Shown: positions 34,961 through 43,909 of the stretch, piece after piece
How positions within the stretch are numbered: the stretch's first letter is position 1
Layout: each line of letters opens with the position of its first letter
Assembly (NCBI RefSeq): GCF_000763805.1
Contig: NZ_JRKS01000006.1
Span: forward strand, 1 to 64,000
Direction: 5' to 3'
Length of the DNA: 64,000 bases
Source of the DNA: Paracoccus sphaerophysae
GTDB lineage: Bacteria > Pseudomonadota > Alphaproteobacteria > Rhodobacterales > Rhodobacteraceae
Notes under the pieces: generated by a model
Told to the model about the DNA's origin: nothing
What the model saw: the letters and a program-made list of their open reading frames with translations, nothing else
Database searches by the model: none
Translations under genes and position numbers: made by a program

Positions 34961-35557
34961 GTGGACATCATCTTCGACCTTGGCAACGTGCTGATCGCGT
35001 GGGATCTGCATGCCGGTTTCGCCGACGACTTCGCGACCGAGGCGGAATTGCAGGCCTATCTCGACCGGGTGGGCTTCGCCGCCTGGAACCACCAGGCCGA
35101 TGCCGGCCGCCCCTGGGCCGAGCTGATCGAGGACCTGTCGCGCCGTCACGGCGCCGATGCGGCGCCGGCGATCCACTACCCCGCCCGTCACCGGCTGACC
35201 ATCGCCGAGCCCATCGAGGACACCTGGGCGCTGGTGGACCGGCTGGGCGCGCGCGGGCACCGGCTGTTCGCGCTGACCAACTGGTCGGCAGAAACCTTCG
35301 GCGACGCGCTGGCGCTGCATCCGCGGCTGGACGTGTTCGCCGATATCGTCGTGTCCGGGCGCGAGCGGGTCGCCAAGCCCGATCCGGCGATCTTCCGCAT
35401 CCTGCTGGACCGCAACCGGCTGCGGGCTGCGGATTGCGTCTACGTCGACGACAACGCCGCCAATGTCGTGGCTGCCCGCGATCTGGCCATCGACGGCATC
35501 CGGTTCACCGACCCCGCGGCGCTGGAACGCGACCTGGCGATGCGCGGGCTTCTGTAA
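34961..35557 (+). CDS. HAD-superfamily hydrolase (YihX-like)
   Basis: This 198-aa phosphatase-like protein begins DIIFDLGNVLIAWD. The nucleophile Asp is followed by L-G-N, as in the YihX subgroup, rather than D-x-D. HAD motif II is ALTNWS, motif III lysine is in VAKPDPAIF, and motif IV is CVYVDDNAANV. YihX enzymes hydrolyse sugar phosphates such as alpha-glucose 1-phosphate; the substrate here is not known. The start is GTG 34961, behind CAGGAAAGG. It is divergent from the sulfotransferase gene. Confidence 0.88.
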   Translation: MDIIFDLGNVLIAWDLHAGFADDFATEAELQAYLDRVGFAAWNHQADAGRPWAELIEDLSRRHGADAAPAIHYPARHRLTIAEPIEDTWALVDRLGARGHRLFALTNWSAETFGDALALHPRLDVFADIVVSGRERVAKPDPAIFRILLDRNRLRAADCVYVDDNAANVVAARDLAIDGIRFTDPAALERDLAMRGLL

Positions 35558-35614
35558 GGTGGACCTTGGCGCCCCCGCGTGGCACCTGTGGGGGCAGCCA
35601 GCAGGGGACCGCCA

Positions 35615-36184
35615 ATGACCGCACGCGACCGCGTCTTCATCGCCATCGACGAGGCCAACGCCGCCGATCCGCGGCTCGAGGACGGCCAGCCAGCCGAGCT
35701 GCTGTATGGCCAGCGGATGACCGCCGAACAGCAGCATCTGCACCCCGACGCGACCGACCCCCTGGCCATTGCCTGCCGCGGCCAGCACATCGAACGCTGG
35801 ATGCTGCCGCGCAGCGCCTATCCCGAGGGCCGCGAGGGGTATCTGACCTGGCGCCGCGACCAGGGCCGCCGCCATGCCGACCGCGTGATGGCGCTGATGC
35901 GCGACGCCGGCTATGCCGAGCCCGACATCGATGCCGCAGGACGGATGCTGCGCAAGGAGGGCATCAAGCGCGACCCGCAGGTGCAGGCGCTGGAGGATGT
36001 GGCCTGCTTTACCTTCATCCGCCACTACCTCGGTGATTTCGCCACCACCCAGGACCCCGACCAGCTGCTGCGGATCGTGCAGAAGACCGCGCGCAAGATG
36101 TCGTCCGCAGCGCGGGCGCGGGCGCTCGAGGAGTTCCCGATGCCCGACGCCTTCGCCGCGGCCTTCCGCGCCGAGGCGCCATGA
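35615..36184 (+). CDS. DUF4202 domain-containing protein
   Basis: The 189-aa protein fits DUF4202: RVFIAIDEANAADP at the start, GQRMTAEQQHLHPDATDPLAIACRGQHIERWMLPRSAYP in the middle, and ALEDVACFTFIRHYLGDF. The spaced histidines and Asp residues suggest an all-helical metal-binding (HD-like) fold; the activity is unknown. It overlaps cbiX by four bases (ATGA). The coupling to a sirohydrochlorin enzyme suggests a role near siroheme, sulfite or nitrite metabolism. Confidence 0.85.
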   Translation: MTARDRVFIAIDEANAADPRLEDGQPAELLYGQRMTAEQQHLHPDATDPLAIACRGQHIERWMLPRSAYPEGREGYLTWRRDQGRRHADRVMALMRDAGYAEPDIDAAGRMLRKEGIKRDPQVQALEDVACFTFIRHYLGDFATTQDPDQLLRIVQKTARKMSSAARARALEEFPMPDAFAAAFRAEAP

Positions 36185-36903
36185 TGCCGCGCTGCGTTGG
36201 CTGCGACTGCGCCGAGCCTGCGCCGCAGGGCGCTCCGGACTTTGCGATCGTCGCCCACGGCCAGCCCGGCGATCCTGGCGCGCTGCAGCCCGAGATCGAG
36301 GCGCTGGCCGCCGCCGCCGCCGCGCTGCTGCCCGGCCGCCGCGTCCTCGGCGCGACGCTGGCCTGTCCCCGCAGCCTGGCCACGCTCAAGGGCGTCGGCG
36401 CCGTCTATCCGCTGTTCATGGCCGGCGGCTGGTTCGTCAATGCCGAGATGCCGCGCCGGCTGACCGCTGCGGGCGTTACCGGTTATAAGGTGCTTTCGCC
36501 GCTGGGCCTCGATCCCGCCCTGCCGCGGCTGGGGGGCCGGATCGCCGAGGATACCGCGCGGGCGGCCGGGCTGGACCCGGCCCGGACGACCCTGGTGGTG
36601 GCCGGGCACGGGTCGTCGAAATCTTCGGCCTCGGCCGACAGCACCCGCGCCTTTGCCGCGGCGCTGCCGCCAGGCTTTGCGCGCGTGGTGACCGGCTTCA
36701 TCGAAGAGCTGCCCTACCTCAACGCCATCCAGCTGGATGGTCCCGCGATCTGCCTGCCCTTTTTCGCCACCAACGGAGAGCATACCAAAATCGATATACC
36801 GGAGGCGTGGACGGCGCTCGGGAGCCCCGGACCCATCGCGCCGCCGATCGGCACCACGCCCGACATTCCCGCGCTGATCGCCGCCAGCCTGCGCGCCGCC
36901 TGA
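36181..36903 (+). CDS. cbiX: CbiX-type sirohydrochlorin chelatase family protein
   Basis: CbiX/SirB proteins insert cobalt or iron into sirohydrochlorin. The 240-aa chain is a tandem two-half form with two chelatase loops, FAIVAHGQPGDP near residue 22 and LVVAGHGSSKSS near 140, each providing a histidine. VYPLFMAGGWFVNAEMP and CLPFFATNGEHTKIDIP are the paired metal-side strands. It is co-translated with the DUF4202 gene. Whether it makes siroheme or a cobalamin precursor is not shown by context. Confidence 0.87.
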   Translation: MMPRCVGCDCAEPAPQGAPDFAIVAHGQPGDPGALQPEIEALAAAAAALLPGRRVLGATLACPRSLATLKGVGAVYPLFMAGGWFVNAEMPRRLTAAGVTGYKVLSPLGLDPALPRLGGRIAEDTARAAGLDPARTTLVVAGHGSSKSSASADSTRAFAAALPPGFARVVTGFIEELPYLNAIQLDGPAICLPFFATNGEHTKIDIPEAWTALGSPGPIAPPIGTTPDIPALIAASLRAA

Positions 36904-36916
36904 CCCGCAAGAAGAA

Positions 36917-36942
36917 AGGCCCCGGAGCTTCCTCCGGGGCCT
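36917..36942. terminator. Convergent terminator between cbiX and dctM
   Basis: AGGCCCCGGAG-cttc-CTCCGGGGCCT is an 11-bp perfect stem with a CUUC loop, placed between convergent genes and suited to stop both. Confidence 0.8.
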
Positions 36943-36966
36943 CTCTCGTCCGATCTGCCGGGTGCC

Positions 36967-38289
36967 TTACATCCCTAGCGCGCGCGGCAGCCACAGCGAG
37001 ATGGCCGGCACGTAGGTCACCAGCACCAAGAACACGAGCGCCGTCAGCAGCCACGGCAGCGCCGCCTTGCTGACCTCGGTCAGGCCCAGCTTCGAGATCG
37101 CCGAGCCGACATACAGGTTCAGGCCCACCGGCGGGGTGCAGAGCCCGATTTCCATGTTGACGACCAGCATGATCCCGAAATGCACCGGATCGACGCCCAG
37201 CTTCACCGCGACCGGGTAAAGGATCGGGGCCATGATGAGGACGATCGCCGACGGCTCCATCACCATGCCGATGAACAGCAGCATGACGTTGACCATGATC
37301 AGGAAGCCGATCTTGCCCAGCCCCAGGTCGACGATCCAGGCCGACAGCGCCTGCGGGATCTGCTCGGACGTCAGGATGAAGGCGAACATCACCGCGTTGG
37401 TGATGATGTAGAGCAGCATCGCCGACATCGCGGCCGAGCTGAGCAACACCCTGGGCACGTCGCGCAGACGGATGTCCTTGTAGACCCAGACGGCAATGAC
37501 GAAGGCATAGACGGCGCTGACTGCCGCCGCCTCGGTCGGGGTGAACAGGCCGCCGTAGATACCGCCCATGATGATGACGATCAGCATCAGGCCCCAGACC
37601 GATTCCCGGAGCGCCTGCCAGCGCTCGCGGAAGCTGGCGCGCTGCATCCGCGGATAGCCGTTCTTCCACGCCCGATAGAAAGTCGTGAAACCCAGCATCG
37701 CGGCCAGCATCAGGCCCGGGATCACCCCGGCCATGAACAGCGCCCCGATCGAGGCCGACATCACCGTCTCGCCGTTCGGACCCGAGACGACCATCCCAGA
37801 GGTGGCGACCGAATACATGACCATCACGATCGAGGGCGGGATCAGGATGCCGAGGCCCCCCGCGGTGGCGATCGAGCCGACGCCGAACTGCGCCGGATAG
37901 CCCTGCCGCACCATCGCCGGGATAAGGATCGAGCCGACCGCCATCACCGTAGCCGGCGACGACCCCGAGATGGCGGCGAACAGCGCGCAGGCCAGCACCG
38001 CGGCCAAACCCATCCCGCCATACCAGTGCCCGACCATCGACGAGGCAAAGCGGATCATCCGCCGCGCCACACCCCCATGGGTCAGGAAGTTGCCCGCCAG
38101 GATGAAGAACGGGATCGCCATGATCTCGAACTTCTCGATGCCGGTGAACAGCTTCAGCGCGATGCTGTCCATCGGGATGTCGGTGAAGGCGAACAGGAAG
38201 CTGAACACCGTCAGGCCCAGCGCGATCGACACAGGCATCCCGGTGATCAGCAGCGCGGCCAGGATAAGGAAGATGACGATCGCGCTCAT
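36967..38289 (-). CDS. dctM: TRAP transporter large permease (DctM)
   Basis: The 440-aa inner-membrane protein has about 12 hydrophobic segments and the DctM hallmarks GIEKFEIMAIPFFILAGNFL, ATAGGLGILIPPSIVMVMY and NMEIGLCTPPVGLNLYVG. It is the ion-coupled channel subunit that takes C4-dicarboxylate-type acids from DctP. It overlaps dctQ by four bases (ATGA) and is the last gene of the dctP-dctQ-dctM unit. Confidence 0.95.
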   Translation of the reverse strand: MSAIVIFLILAALLITGMPVSIALGLTVFSFLFAFTDIPMDSIALKLFTGIEKFEIMAIPFFILAGNFLTHGGVARRMIRFASSMVGHWYGGMGLAAVLACALFAAISGSSPATVMAVGSILIPAMVRQGYPAQFGVGSIATAGGLGILIPPSIVMVMYSVATSGMVVSGPNGETVMSASIGALFMAGVIPGLMLAAMLGFTTFYRAWKNGYPRMQRASFRERWQALRESVWGLMLIVIIMGGIYGGLFTPTEAAAVSAVYAFVIAVWVYKDIRLRDVPRVLLSSAAMSAMLLYIITNAVMFAFILTSEQIPQALSAWIVDLGLGKIGFLIMVNVMLLFIGMVMEPSAIVLIMAPILYPVAVKLGVDPVHFGIMLVVNMEIGLCTPPVGLNLYVGSAISKLGLTEVSKAALPWLLTALVFLVLVTYVPAISLWLPRALGM

Positions 38290-38912
38290 GCGTGGCCCCC
38301 CTTGGCGAGGTCCTGCGCCTCGTCCTCGATGCCGTCGACGGCTCCGTGGTCGTGATGGGCGACGAAACCGATGGTGATGTACAGGTAGAGCGCCTGGATG
38401 AAGCGGAAGCACATCAGCGCCGACCCCAGCGGCACGGCCAGGTAGATGATCCACATCGGCCATTCGAGGTCGGGCGAGGTCTGCCCACCCTGGCGCACGT
38501 GCCAGACGAAGTCGGTGCCGATCCAGACGAGGATCGCGGTGAAGATGATCCCGCCCGACATGGCGATGATCGTCATGATCCGGCGCGCCTGGCCCTCCAG
38601 CCGCTCGACCAGGATGTCGACGCCGACATGGATGCCGACCCGGACCCCGTAGGCGGCACCGAACTTGGCCATCCAGACGAACAGGTAGATGCACAGCTCC
38701 TGCGCCCAGACCAGGTTCAGCGACTTGAGCGTCATGAACGAGGACTTGGCGAAATCGGCCAGCCCCTCCATCTCGTGGCCGCGCGCCCAGCGCATCGTGC
38801 TGGCGGTGAAATCCAGCGAATAGCGCTGCGCCACCGACACGAAGATCAGCAGCGTCGCCGCGGCGATCAGCGTGGCGATCAGGATTTCTTCCAGCCTGTC
38901 GAGCAGTCTCAT
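38286..38912 (-). CDS. dctQ: TRAP transporter small permease (DctQ)
   Basis: The 208-aa protein has four membrane segments, as in DctQ, with the insertion between helices 1 and 2 (SLDFTASTMRWARGHEMEGLADF) seen in the longer dicarboxylate type and the AQELCIYLFVWMAKFGAAYGVR core. It forms the permease complex with DctM, to which it is translationally coupled. About 117 bases separate it from dctP, with a hairpin in that gap. Confidence 0.93.
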   Translation of the reverse strand: MRLLDRLEEILIATLIAAATLLIFVSVAQRYSLDFTASTMRWARGHEMEGLADFAKSSFMTLKSLNLVWAQELCIYLFVWMAKFGAAYGVRVGIHVGVDILVERLEGQARRIMTIIAMSGGIIFTAILVWIGTDFVWHVRQGGQTSPDLEWPMWIIYLAVPLGSALMCFRFIQALYLYITIGFVAHHDHGAVDGIEDEAQDLAKGGHA

Positions 38913-38983
38913 GACGGTCTCCTCCGCATCGCCCCGTTCCTCAGCATATCCCCGTCCCTTGTGCTTGTCGTTGCGTCGCGAAA

Positions 38984-39003
38984 GGGCCGGGCACGTCCGG
39001 CCC
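38984..39003 (-). terminator. Hairpin between dctP and dctQ
   Basis: GGGCCGG-acgtgc-CCGGCCC followed by TTTC on the minus strand. Such partial terminators between binding-protein and permease genes lower permease expression relative to the binding protein. Seven pairs; that role is inferred. Confidence 0.5.
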
Positions 39004-39029
39004 GGCCCGTCGCTGCCGCCGAGAGCGGC

Positions 39030-40022
39030 TTACTGGGCGGTGGCCGCCTCGATCGACTTGATGAGGTCGGCGCCGATGCGGTCGGCCATTTCCTCGCGCA
39101 CCGGAGTCAGCGCCTCGACCCAGGCGGTCTTTTCCTCGGGGGTCAGCTCGTGGAATTCGGTCTTGCCGGCATCCTTCATCGCCTGCAGCGCCTTGTCGTT
39201 TTCTTCCTTGGCGATGCCGTTGCCGTATTCGGTCGCCTCGGCCACCGCCTTGTCCAGACTGGCGCGCACGTCCTCGGGCAGGCCGTCCCAGAACTTCTTG
39301 TTCACGATCAGCGCATAGCCCAGATAGCCGTGGTTCGACAGGGTGGCGTGTTTCTGCACCTCGTGCATCTTCTGGGTGTACATGTTCGAGGGCGGGTTTT
39401 CGGTCCCGTCCACGACGCCGGTCTGCAGCGCCTGGTAGACTTCCGAGAAGGCCATGACCTGCGGCACCGCGCCCAGCGCGTTCATCTGCGCTTCCAGCAC
39501 CTTGGACGACTGGATGCGCATCTTGAGCCCGAGGAAGTCGTCGGGGGTGTGCAGCTTGGAGTTGGCCGACATGATCTTGAAGCCGTTGTCCCAGAAGGCC
39601 AGGCCCTTGATCCCCTTGTCTTCCAGCTTGGCCAGCATCCCCTTGCCGACCTCGCCGTCGGTCACCTTGCGCAGCTGGTCATAGCCGTCGAAGATGTAGG
39701 GCAGATCGAACGCCTCGAAATCGGAAATTCCGAGCGGGCCGAACTTGGCCAGAGACGGCGCCAGCATCTGGACCGCGCCCAACTGCAGCGCCTCGAGCTC
39801 TTCCTTGTCCTTGTAGAGCTGCGAGTTCGGATAGACTTCGACCTTGACCTTGCCCTCGGTGTATTTCTCGGCCAGCTCCTTGAACTTTTCGGCGGCCTTG
39901 CCCTTGGGCGTGTCCGGGGCCACGACATGGCTGAACTTGATGGTGACGTCCTGCGCAAGGGCAGGCACGGCCAGCGTGACGGCGACCAGCGCGGCAAGGC
40001 TGGTCCTGAGGATCGTGTTCAT
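39030..40022 (-). CDS. dctP: TRAP transporter periplasmic dicarboxylate-binding protein (DctP)
   Basis: The 330-aa protein has a signal peptide (MNTILRTSLAALVAVTLAVPALAQ, cleaved after ALA-Q) and the DctP family core. This includes IKFSHVVAPDTPKGKAAEKF, VKVEVYPNSQLYKDKEELEAL, and KMRIQSSKVLEAQMNALGAVPQVM with the arginine that binds the ligand carboxylate. It also has QTGVVDGTENPPSNMY. It matches the C4-dicarboxylate (succinate, malate, fumarate) branch. It is first of a complete dctP-Q-M unit. Confidence 0.95.
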   Translation of the reverse strand: MNTILRTSLAALVAVTLAVPALAQDVTIKFSHVVAPDTPKGKAAEKFKELAEKYTEGKVKVEVYPNSQLYKDKEELEALQLGAVQMLAPSLAKFGPLGISDFEAFDLPYIFDGYDQLRKVTDGEVGKGMLAKLEDKGIKGLAFWDNGFKIMSANSKLHTPDDFLGLKMRIQSSKVLEAQMNALGAVPQVMAFSEVYQALQTGVVDGTENPPSNMYTQKMHEVQKHATLSNHGYLGYALIVNKKFWDGLPEDVRASLDKAVAEATEYGNGIAKEENDKALQAMKDAGKTEFHELTPEEKTAWVEALTPVREEMADRIGADLIKSIEAATAQ

Positions 40023-40117
40023 GTTTCGGATTCTCCCCGGTTGGAACGAACCGCAGCATAGGCGGCGCGCACGGGTCTGAAAAGCCGCGCTGCGCGGCCT
40101 GCGACACCGGCGCGGGG

Positions 40118-41470
40118 TCAGACCAGGGCGGTGATCTTGCGACGCCGCCAGACCAGCAGGTAATAGGCGCCCTGCGCCAGCATCATCGCCGCGAACGAGA
40201 TGACATAGGCCCACCAGATGCCTTCCAGCCCGACAGTCCGCGACAGCAGGATCGCCAGCGGCAGCTCGACCAGCAGAACGCAGCCCATCGCGATCAGCAT
40301 CGGCGGGATCACCGTGCCCGAGGACCGCATGATCCCCGAAAAGATCGTGCCGGCCCCGAACATCAGCGCCGACCAGCTGACGATGTGCAGCAGGTGCTGA
40401 GCCAGCTCGGCGACCTGCGGATCGGCCAGGAACGCCTGCACCACGAGGCGCGAGAACAGGTAGATCAGCGCCACCAGCGCGCCGGTCAGCACCAGGTTCA
40501 TCATCTGCGCGGTGCGCAGCACGGCGTCCAGCCGGTCAGTCCGCCCGGCGCCGATCGCCTGGGCGCCATAGATCGAGGCGGCGATGGCGATCGAGAGGGC
40601 CGGAAACTGGGCATAGTTCTGCACCTGGCTGACCGCGCCATAGGCCGCCGTCGCCTCTGATCCGAAGCCGTTGATCAGTCCCACGATCACCAGCCCCGAG
40701 GCCGAGCCCACGACCAGCTGCGCCCCGGTCGGCAGGCCCAGCCGCAGCACCTGTTTCAGCAGCGCCCAGTCGGGCACCATCGCCCGCAGCAGCGCCGGGC
40801 CGGGCGCCAGCGGATGGTTGCGGCCGGCGAGCCACATGCCCAGCACGATCAGCCCGATGGTCTGGGCGATGCCCGTCGACCACGCGGCCGCGGACACGCC
40901 GAGGCCAAGCTGGGTGACCATCAGCAGCGTCAGGGCGGCGGCAAAGCCGGTGGCGACGGCCTGGATCACCAGCGGGCGGACCGAATCTCCGGTCCCGCGC
41001 AGCAGCGAGGCGGCGCAGATGAACAGGAACAGCACCGGCATGGTGACGAAGGCGGTGCGGGCATAGCTGACCGCGGGGCCCATCACGTCGGCAGGCGTGC
41101 CCATCAGCCGCAACAGCGCAGGCGCGGCGATGGCGCCGCCGATCCCGACCAGCAGCCCGATCCCCAGCGTGGCGCCCAGCGCCGTGCCGCCGATGCGGCG
41201 GACAAGATCGAGCTTTTGCGCGCCCCAGGCCTGCCCGACCAGCACGCTCGACCCGGCGGTGACGCCGATCACGAAGGCGATGAAGAAGAACGCGAGCGGC
41301 ATGAAGGTCGCCATCGCCGCCAGCGCGCCGGTGCCCAGCATCCGTCCGACAACGATGCTGTTGATCGTCATCCCCAGCGATTGCAGGATGTTCTGGCCGA
41401 TCAGCGGCAGCAGGAACATCAGGAAGCTGCGCCACAGCGGGCCGTCCTGGATCGAAGGGGGTCTGGCCAT
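40118..41470 (-). CDS. MATE family efflux transporter
   Basis: This 450-aa inner-membrane protein has 12 predicted segments in two similar halves, typical of MATE exporters that use a sodium or proton gradient to expel drugs and metabolites. Family-like stretches are LLPLIGQNILQSLGMTINSIVVG near the start and LRLGLPTGAQLVVGSASGLVI at the second half. Substrate cannot be deduced. It lies just downstream of the GDP-sugar operon on the same strand but 43 bases after its stop and is probably separate. Confidence 0.92.
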   Translation of the reverse strand: MARPPSIQDGPLWRSFLMFLLPLIGQNILQSLGMTINSIVVGRMLGTGALAAMATFMPLAFFFIAFVIGVTAGSSVLVGQAWGAQKLDLVRRIGGTALGATLGIGLLVGIGGAIAAPALLRLMGTPADVMGPAVSYARTAFVTMPVLFLFICAASLLRGTGDSVRPLVIQAVATGFAAALTLLMVTQLGLGVSAAAWSTGIAQTIGLIVLGMWLAGRNHPLAPGPALLRAMVPDWALLKQVLRLGLPTGAQLVVGSASGLVIVGLINGFGSEATAAYGAVSQVQNYAQFPALSIAIAASIYGAQAIGAGRTDRLDAVLRTAQMMNLVLTGALVALIYLFSRLVVQAFLADPQVAELAQHLLHIVSWSALMFGAGTIFSGIMRSSGTVIPPMLIAMGCVLLVELPLAILLSRTVGLEGIWWAYVISFAAMMLAQGAYYLLVWRRRKITALV

Positions 41471-41513
41471 GTCGGATCCGCGTCTGCACGCCCCGCCGGC
41501 GCCGCCCCTTGGC

Positions 41514-42473
41514 CTAAGTCGCCCCGCGACCGCGTGCAACCCGCGTTTCCGCCCCCTCCCGGCAGGCGGCCACGGCGGCGGCGATGGCGGCGCGGGTCTC
41601 GGCCTCGGTCGGCGGGGCATAGCCCAAAGCGCGGGCCCGGGCCGAGGACATCAGCTTGGCGCGCATCCCCTCGGGCCGGGTCAGGTCGTGGGTGAAGCGC
41701 CCGTGCCAGCCCGCGGCCTCGGCGACCATGCGGTAATAGTCGTTGACCGAATGATCGACCTCGGCGCCGACATTCAGCACCGGCGGCAGCCGGTCGAGGC
41801 CGGGCAGGGCGGTCAGCACGAAGCGGGCGAGGTGGTCGGCGTCCAGGAACTCGCGCCGCGCGGTGCCGCTGCCCCAGATCTCGACTTCGTCCCCGCCGGC
41901 CGCTTGCGCCGCCACGACCTTGGCGATGGCCGCGGCCAGCAGATGCGAGGCTGCCGAGCCGAAATGATCGCCGGTGCCGAACAGGTTCGGCGGGATCAGC
42001 GTGCGATAGGCCAGCCCGTGCTGGCGGGACAGGTAGTCGCACAGCCGCGCGCCGGTGATCTTGGCCAGCGCATAGCCCTCGTTGGTGGGCTCGAGCGGGG
42101 CGGCGAGGACATCCTCCTCGACCAGCGGCTGGCGGTGATCGCGCGGATACATGCAGGACGAGCCGAGAAAGACCAGCCGCGGCACGCCGGCGGCAGCCGC
42201 CCCCGCGATCACCGCGTCGTTCATCCGCAGGTTGTGAAGCAGGAAGCCCGCCGGGTCGTCGATATTGGCCTGGATGCCGCCGACCCGCGCCGCGGCATGG
42301 ATCACCGCGTCGACCGGGTTGGCCGCATACCAGCCCGCCACGGCGGCGCGGTCGGTCAGATCCAGATCGGCGCGCGACGGGGCGAGCAGAGCGACGCCCG
42401 GCGCGACGTCCGGAGCAAGCCGGCGGATCGCGCCGCCCAGCATCCCCGATCCTCCGGTCAGCAGGACCCGCAT
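41514..42473 (-). CDS. NAD-dependent epimerase/reductase, GDP-colitose or GDP-fucose synthase type
   Basis: The 319-aa short-chain dehydrogenase shows LLTGGSGMLGGAI for NADP binding, the catalytic SSCMYP cysteine/serine region, and Y-x3-K as GYALAKITGA. It also has the PPNLFGTGDHFGSAASHLL loop. This is the GDP-L-fucose synthase (Fcl/WcaG) family, which epimerises C3 and C5 and reduces C4 of a GDP-4-keto-6-deoxy sugar. GDP-colitose synthase (ColC) is a close homologue that does the equivalent job on the 3-deoxy compound. Because a ColD-like gene is in the same operon, ColC is the better guess. It shares one base with the manC stop (TGATG). Confidence 0.85.
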   Translation of the reverse strand: MRVLLTGGSGMLGGAIRRLAPDVAPGVALLAPSRADLDLTDRAAVAGWYAANPVDAVIHAAARVGGIQANIDDPAGFLLHNLRMNDAVIAGAAAAGVPRLVFLGSSCMYPRDHRQPLVEEDVLAAPLEPTNEGYALAKITGARLCDYLSRQHGLAYRTLIPPNLFGTGDHFGSAASHLLAAAIAKVVAAQAAGGDEVEIWGSGTARREFLDADHLARFVLTALPGLDRLPPVLNVGAEVDHSVNDYYRMVAEAAGWHGRFTHDLTRPEGMRAKLMSSARARALGYAPPTEAETRAAIAAAVAACREGAETRVARGRGAT

Positions 42474-43909
42474 CAGGACCGCGCGTAGACGTCGTCGTAA
42501 CGGATGATGTCGTCCTCGCCCAGATAGACGCCGGTCTGGACCTCGATCAGCACCATCGGCACCTTGCCGGGGTTTTCCATCCGGTGGACGGCGCCCAGCG
42601 GCACGTAGATCGACTGGTTCTCGGTCACCAGCGTCACCTTGTCGTCGACGGTCACTCGCGCCGTGCCACTGACCACGATCCAGTGTTCGGCCCGGTGGAC
42701 ATGGCTTTGCAGCGACAGCGCGGCGCCGGGATGGACGACGATGCGCTTGACCTGGAACCGCTCGCCCAGGACCAGCGTCTCGAACCAGCCCCAGGGGCGG
42801 TGGTCGCGCAGGAAGCTTTCCGCCTGCCGGATGCCGCGGGACTTCAGCGCGCTGACCGCCTGGCGGACGTCCTGGGCGCGGGTCATGTCGGCGACCAGCA
42901 CGGCATCGCCGGTGGCCACGACCATCGTGTCCTTCAGCCCGATGCCCACCACCTGCATCCCCTCGTCGTCCGAGCGCAGCAGCACGTTGTCGCAGTCGAT
43001 CGCGGTGGACCGGAGATCGGCCACCACCCCGCGCCAGGCGGGCTTGTCGACCTGCGCCTCGCGCCAGATCGCGTCCCAGCCGCCCAGGTCCGACCAGTGA
43101 TCGGCAAAGCGCACGACCGACAGGTTGTCGGCCTTTTCCATCACCGCATAGTCGATCGACAGGTCGGGCAGCGCCTGCCACGGCTCGGCCGCAAGCCGGG
43201 TGAAGCCCAGATCGCGGGTGGCGCCGTCCAGCGCCGCCTCGACCGGGGGGATGAAGTCGGGGGCGTGGGTGCGGAACGCCTGAATTATGGTGCGGGCGGT
43301 GAACAGGAAGATGCCGGCGTTCCACAGGAACCGGCCGTCGCGCAGCATCGCCTCGGCGGTCGCGGCGTCGGGCTTTTCGACGAAGCGGCGCAGCGGCGCG
43401 GGGCCCGCACTGTCGTCCGACAGTTCGAGCCAGCCATAGCCGGTCTCGGGGCGGGTCGGTTGGATGCCGAAGGTGACGATCCGCCCGGCCTGCGCCAGCG
43501 GCACACCCTGATCGACGGCGCGGCCGAACGCCTCGTCATCCGGCACCACGTGGTCCGACGGCGCGACGAGGATCAGCGTGTCGGGATCGCTGCGCGCCAG
43601 ATGCAGCGCCGCGGCCAGCACCGCGGGGGCGGTGTTGCGGGCGGCAGGCTCGATCAGGACGCCGGCCGGCGCGACGCCGATATCGGCCAGCTGCTCGGTC
43701 ACGATAAAGCGGAAATCGGCCCCGGTCAGGATCAGCGGCGCGGCATAGCGCGCCCCCGACAGCCGCCTGGCCGAGGCCTGGAACAGCGATTCGTGGCCGA
43801 CCAGCGGCGCGAACTGCTTGGGAAACGACTTGCGCGACACCGGCCACAGCCGCGTCCCCGACCCGCCGGAGAGCAGCACCGGAACCACGGGAGAGAGGGG
43901 GGCGGTCAT
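42473..43909 (-). CDS. manC: Mannose-1-phosphate guanylyltransferase / mannose-6-phosphate isomerase
   Basis: The bifunctional 478-aa enzyme makes GDP-mannose and its precursor. The N-terminal nucleotidyltransferase carries [23 protein letters not shown] and GYGWLEL...RFVEKP. The C-terminal cupin (from about 350) carries [20 protein letters not shown] and [20 protein letters not shown], with the isomerase metal histidines. It supplies GDP-mannose to the adjacent gmd. It overlaps gmd by four bases (ATGA) and the epimerase/reductase by one. Confidence 0.95.
   Translation of the reverse strand: MTAPLSPVVPVLLSGGSGTRLWPVSRKSFPKQFAPLVGHESLFQASARRLSGARYAAPLILTGADFRFIVTEQLADIGVAPAGVLIEPAARNTAPAVLAAALHLARSDPDTLILVAPSDHVVPDDEAFGRAVDQGVPLAQAGRIVTFGIQPTRPETGYGWLELSDDSAGPAPLRRFVEKPDAATAEAMLRDGRFLWNAGIFLFTARTIIQAFRTHAPDFIPPVEAALDGATRDLGFTRLAAEPWQALPDLSIDYAVMEKADNLSVVRFADHWSDLGGWDAIWREAQVDKPAWRGVVADLRSTAIDCDNVLLRSDDEGMQVVGIGLKDTMVVATGDAVLVADMTRAQDVRQAVSALKSRGIRQAESFLRDHRPWGWFETLVLGERFQVKRIVVHPGAALSLQSHVHRAEHWIVVSGTARVTVDDKVTLVTENQSIYVPLGAVHRMENPGKVPMVLIEVQTGVYLGEDDIIRYDDVYARS

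Noticed and set aside
41514-43325. A 603-aa fusion of the epimerase/reductase with upstream sequence
   Set aside because: The upstream half is the antisense-frame shadow of manC; the reductase starts at its own ATG (42473) with a normal LLTGGSGMLG N-terminus.
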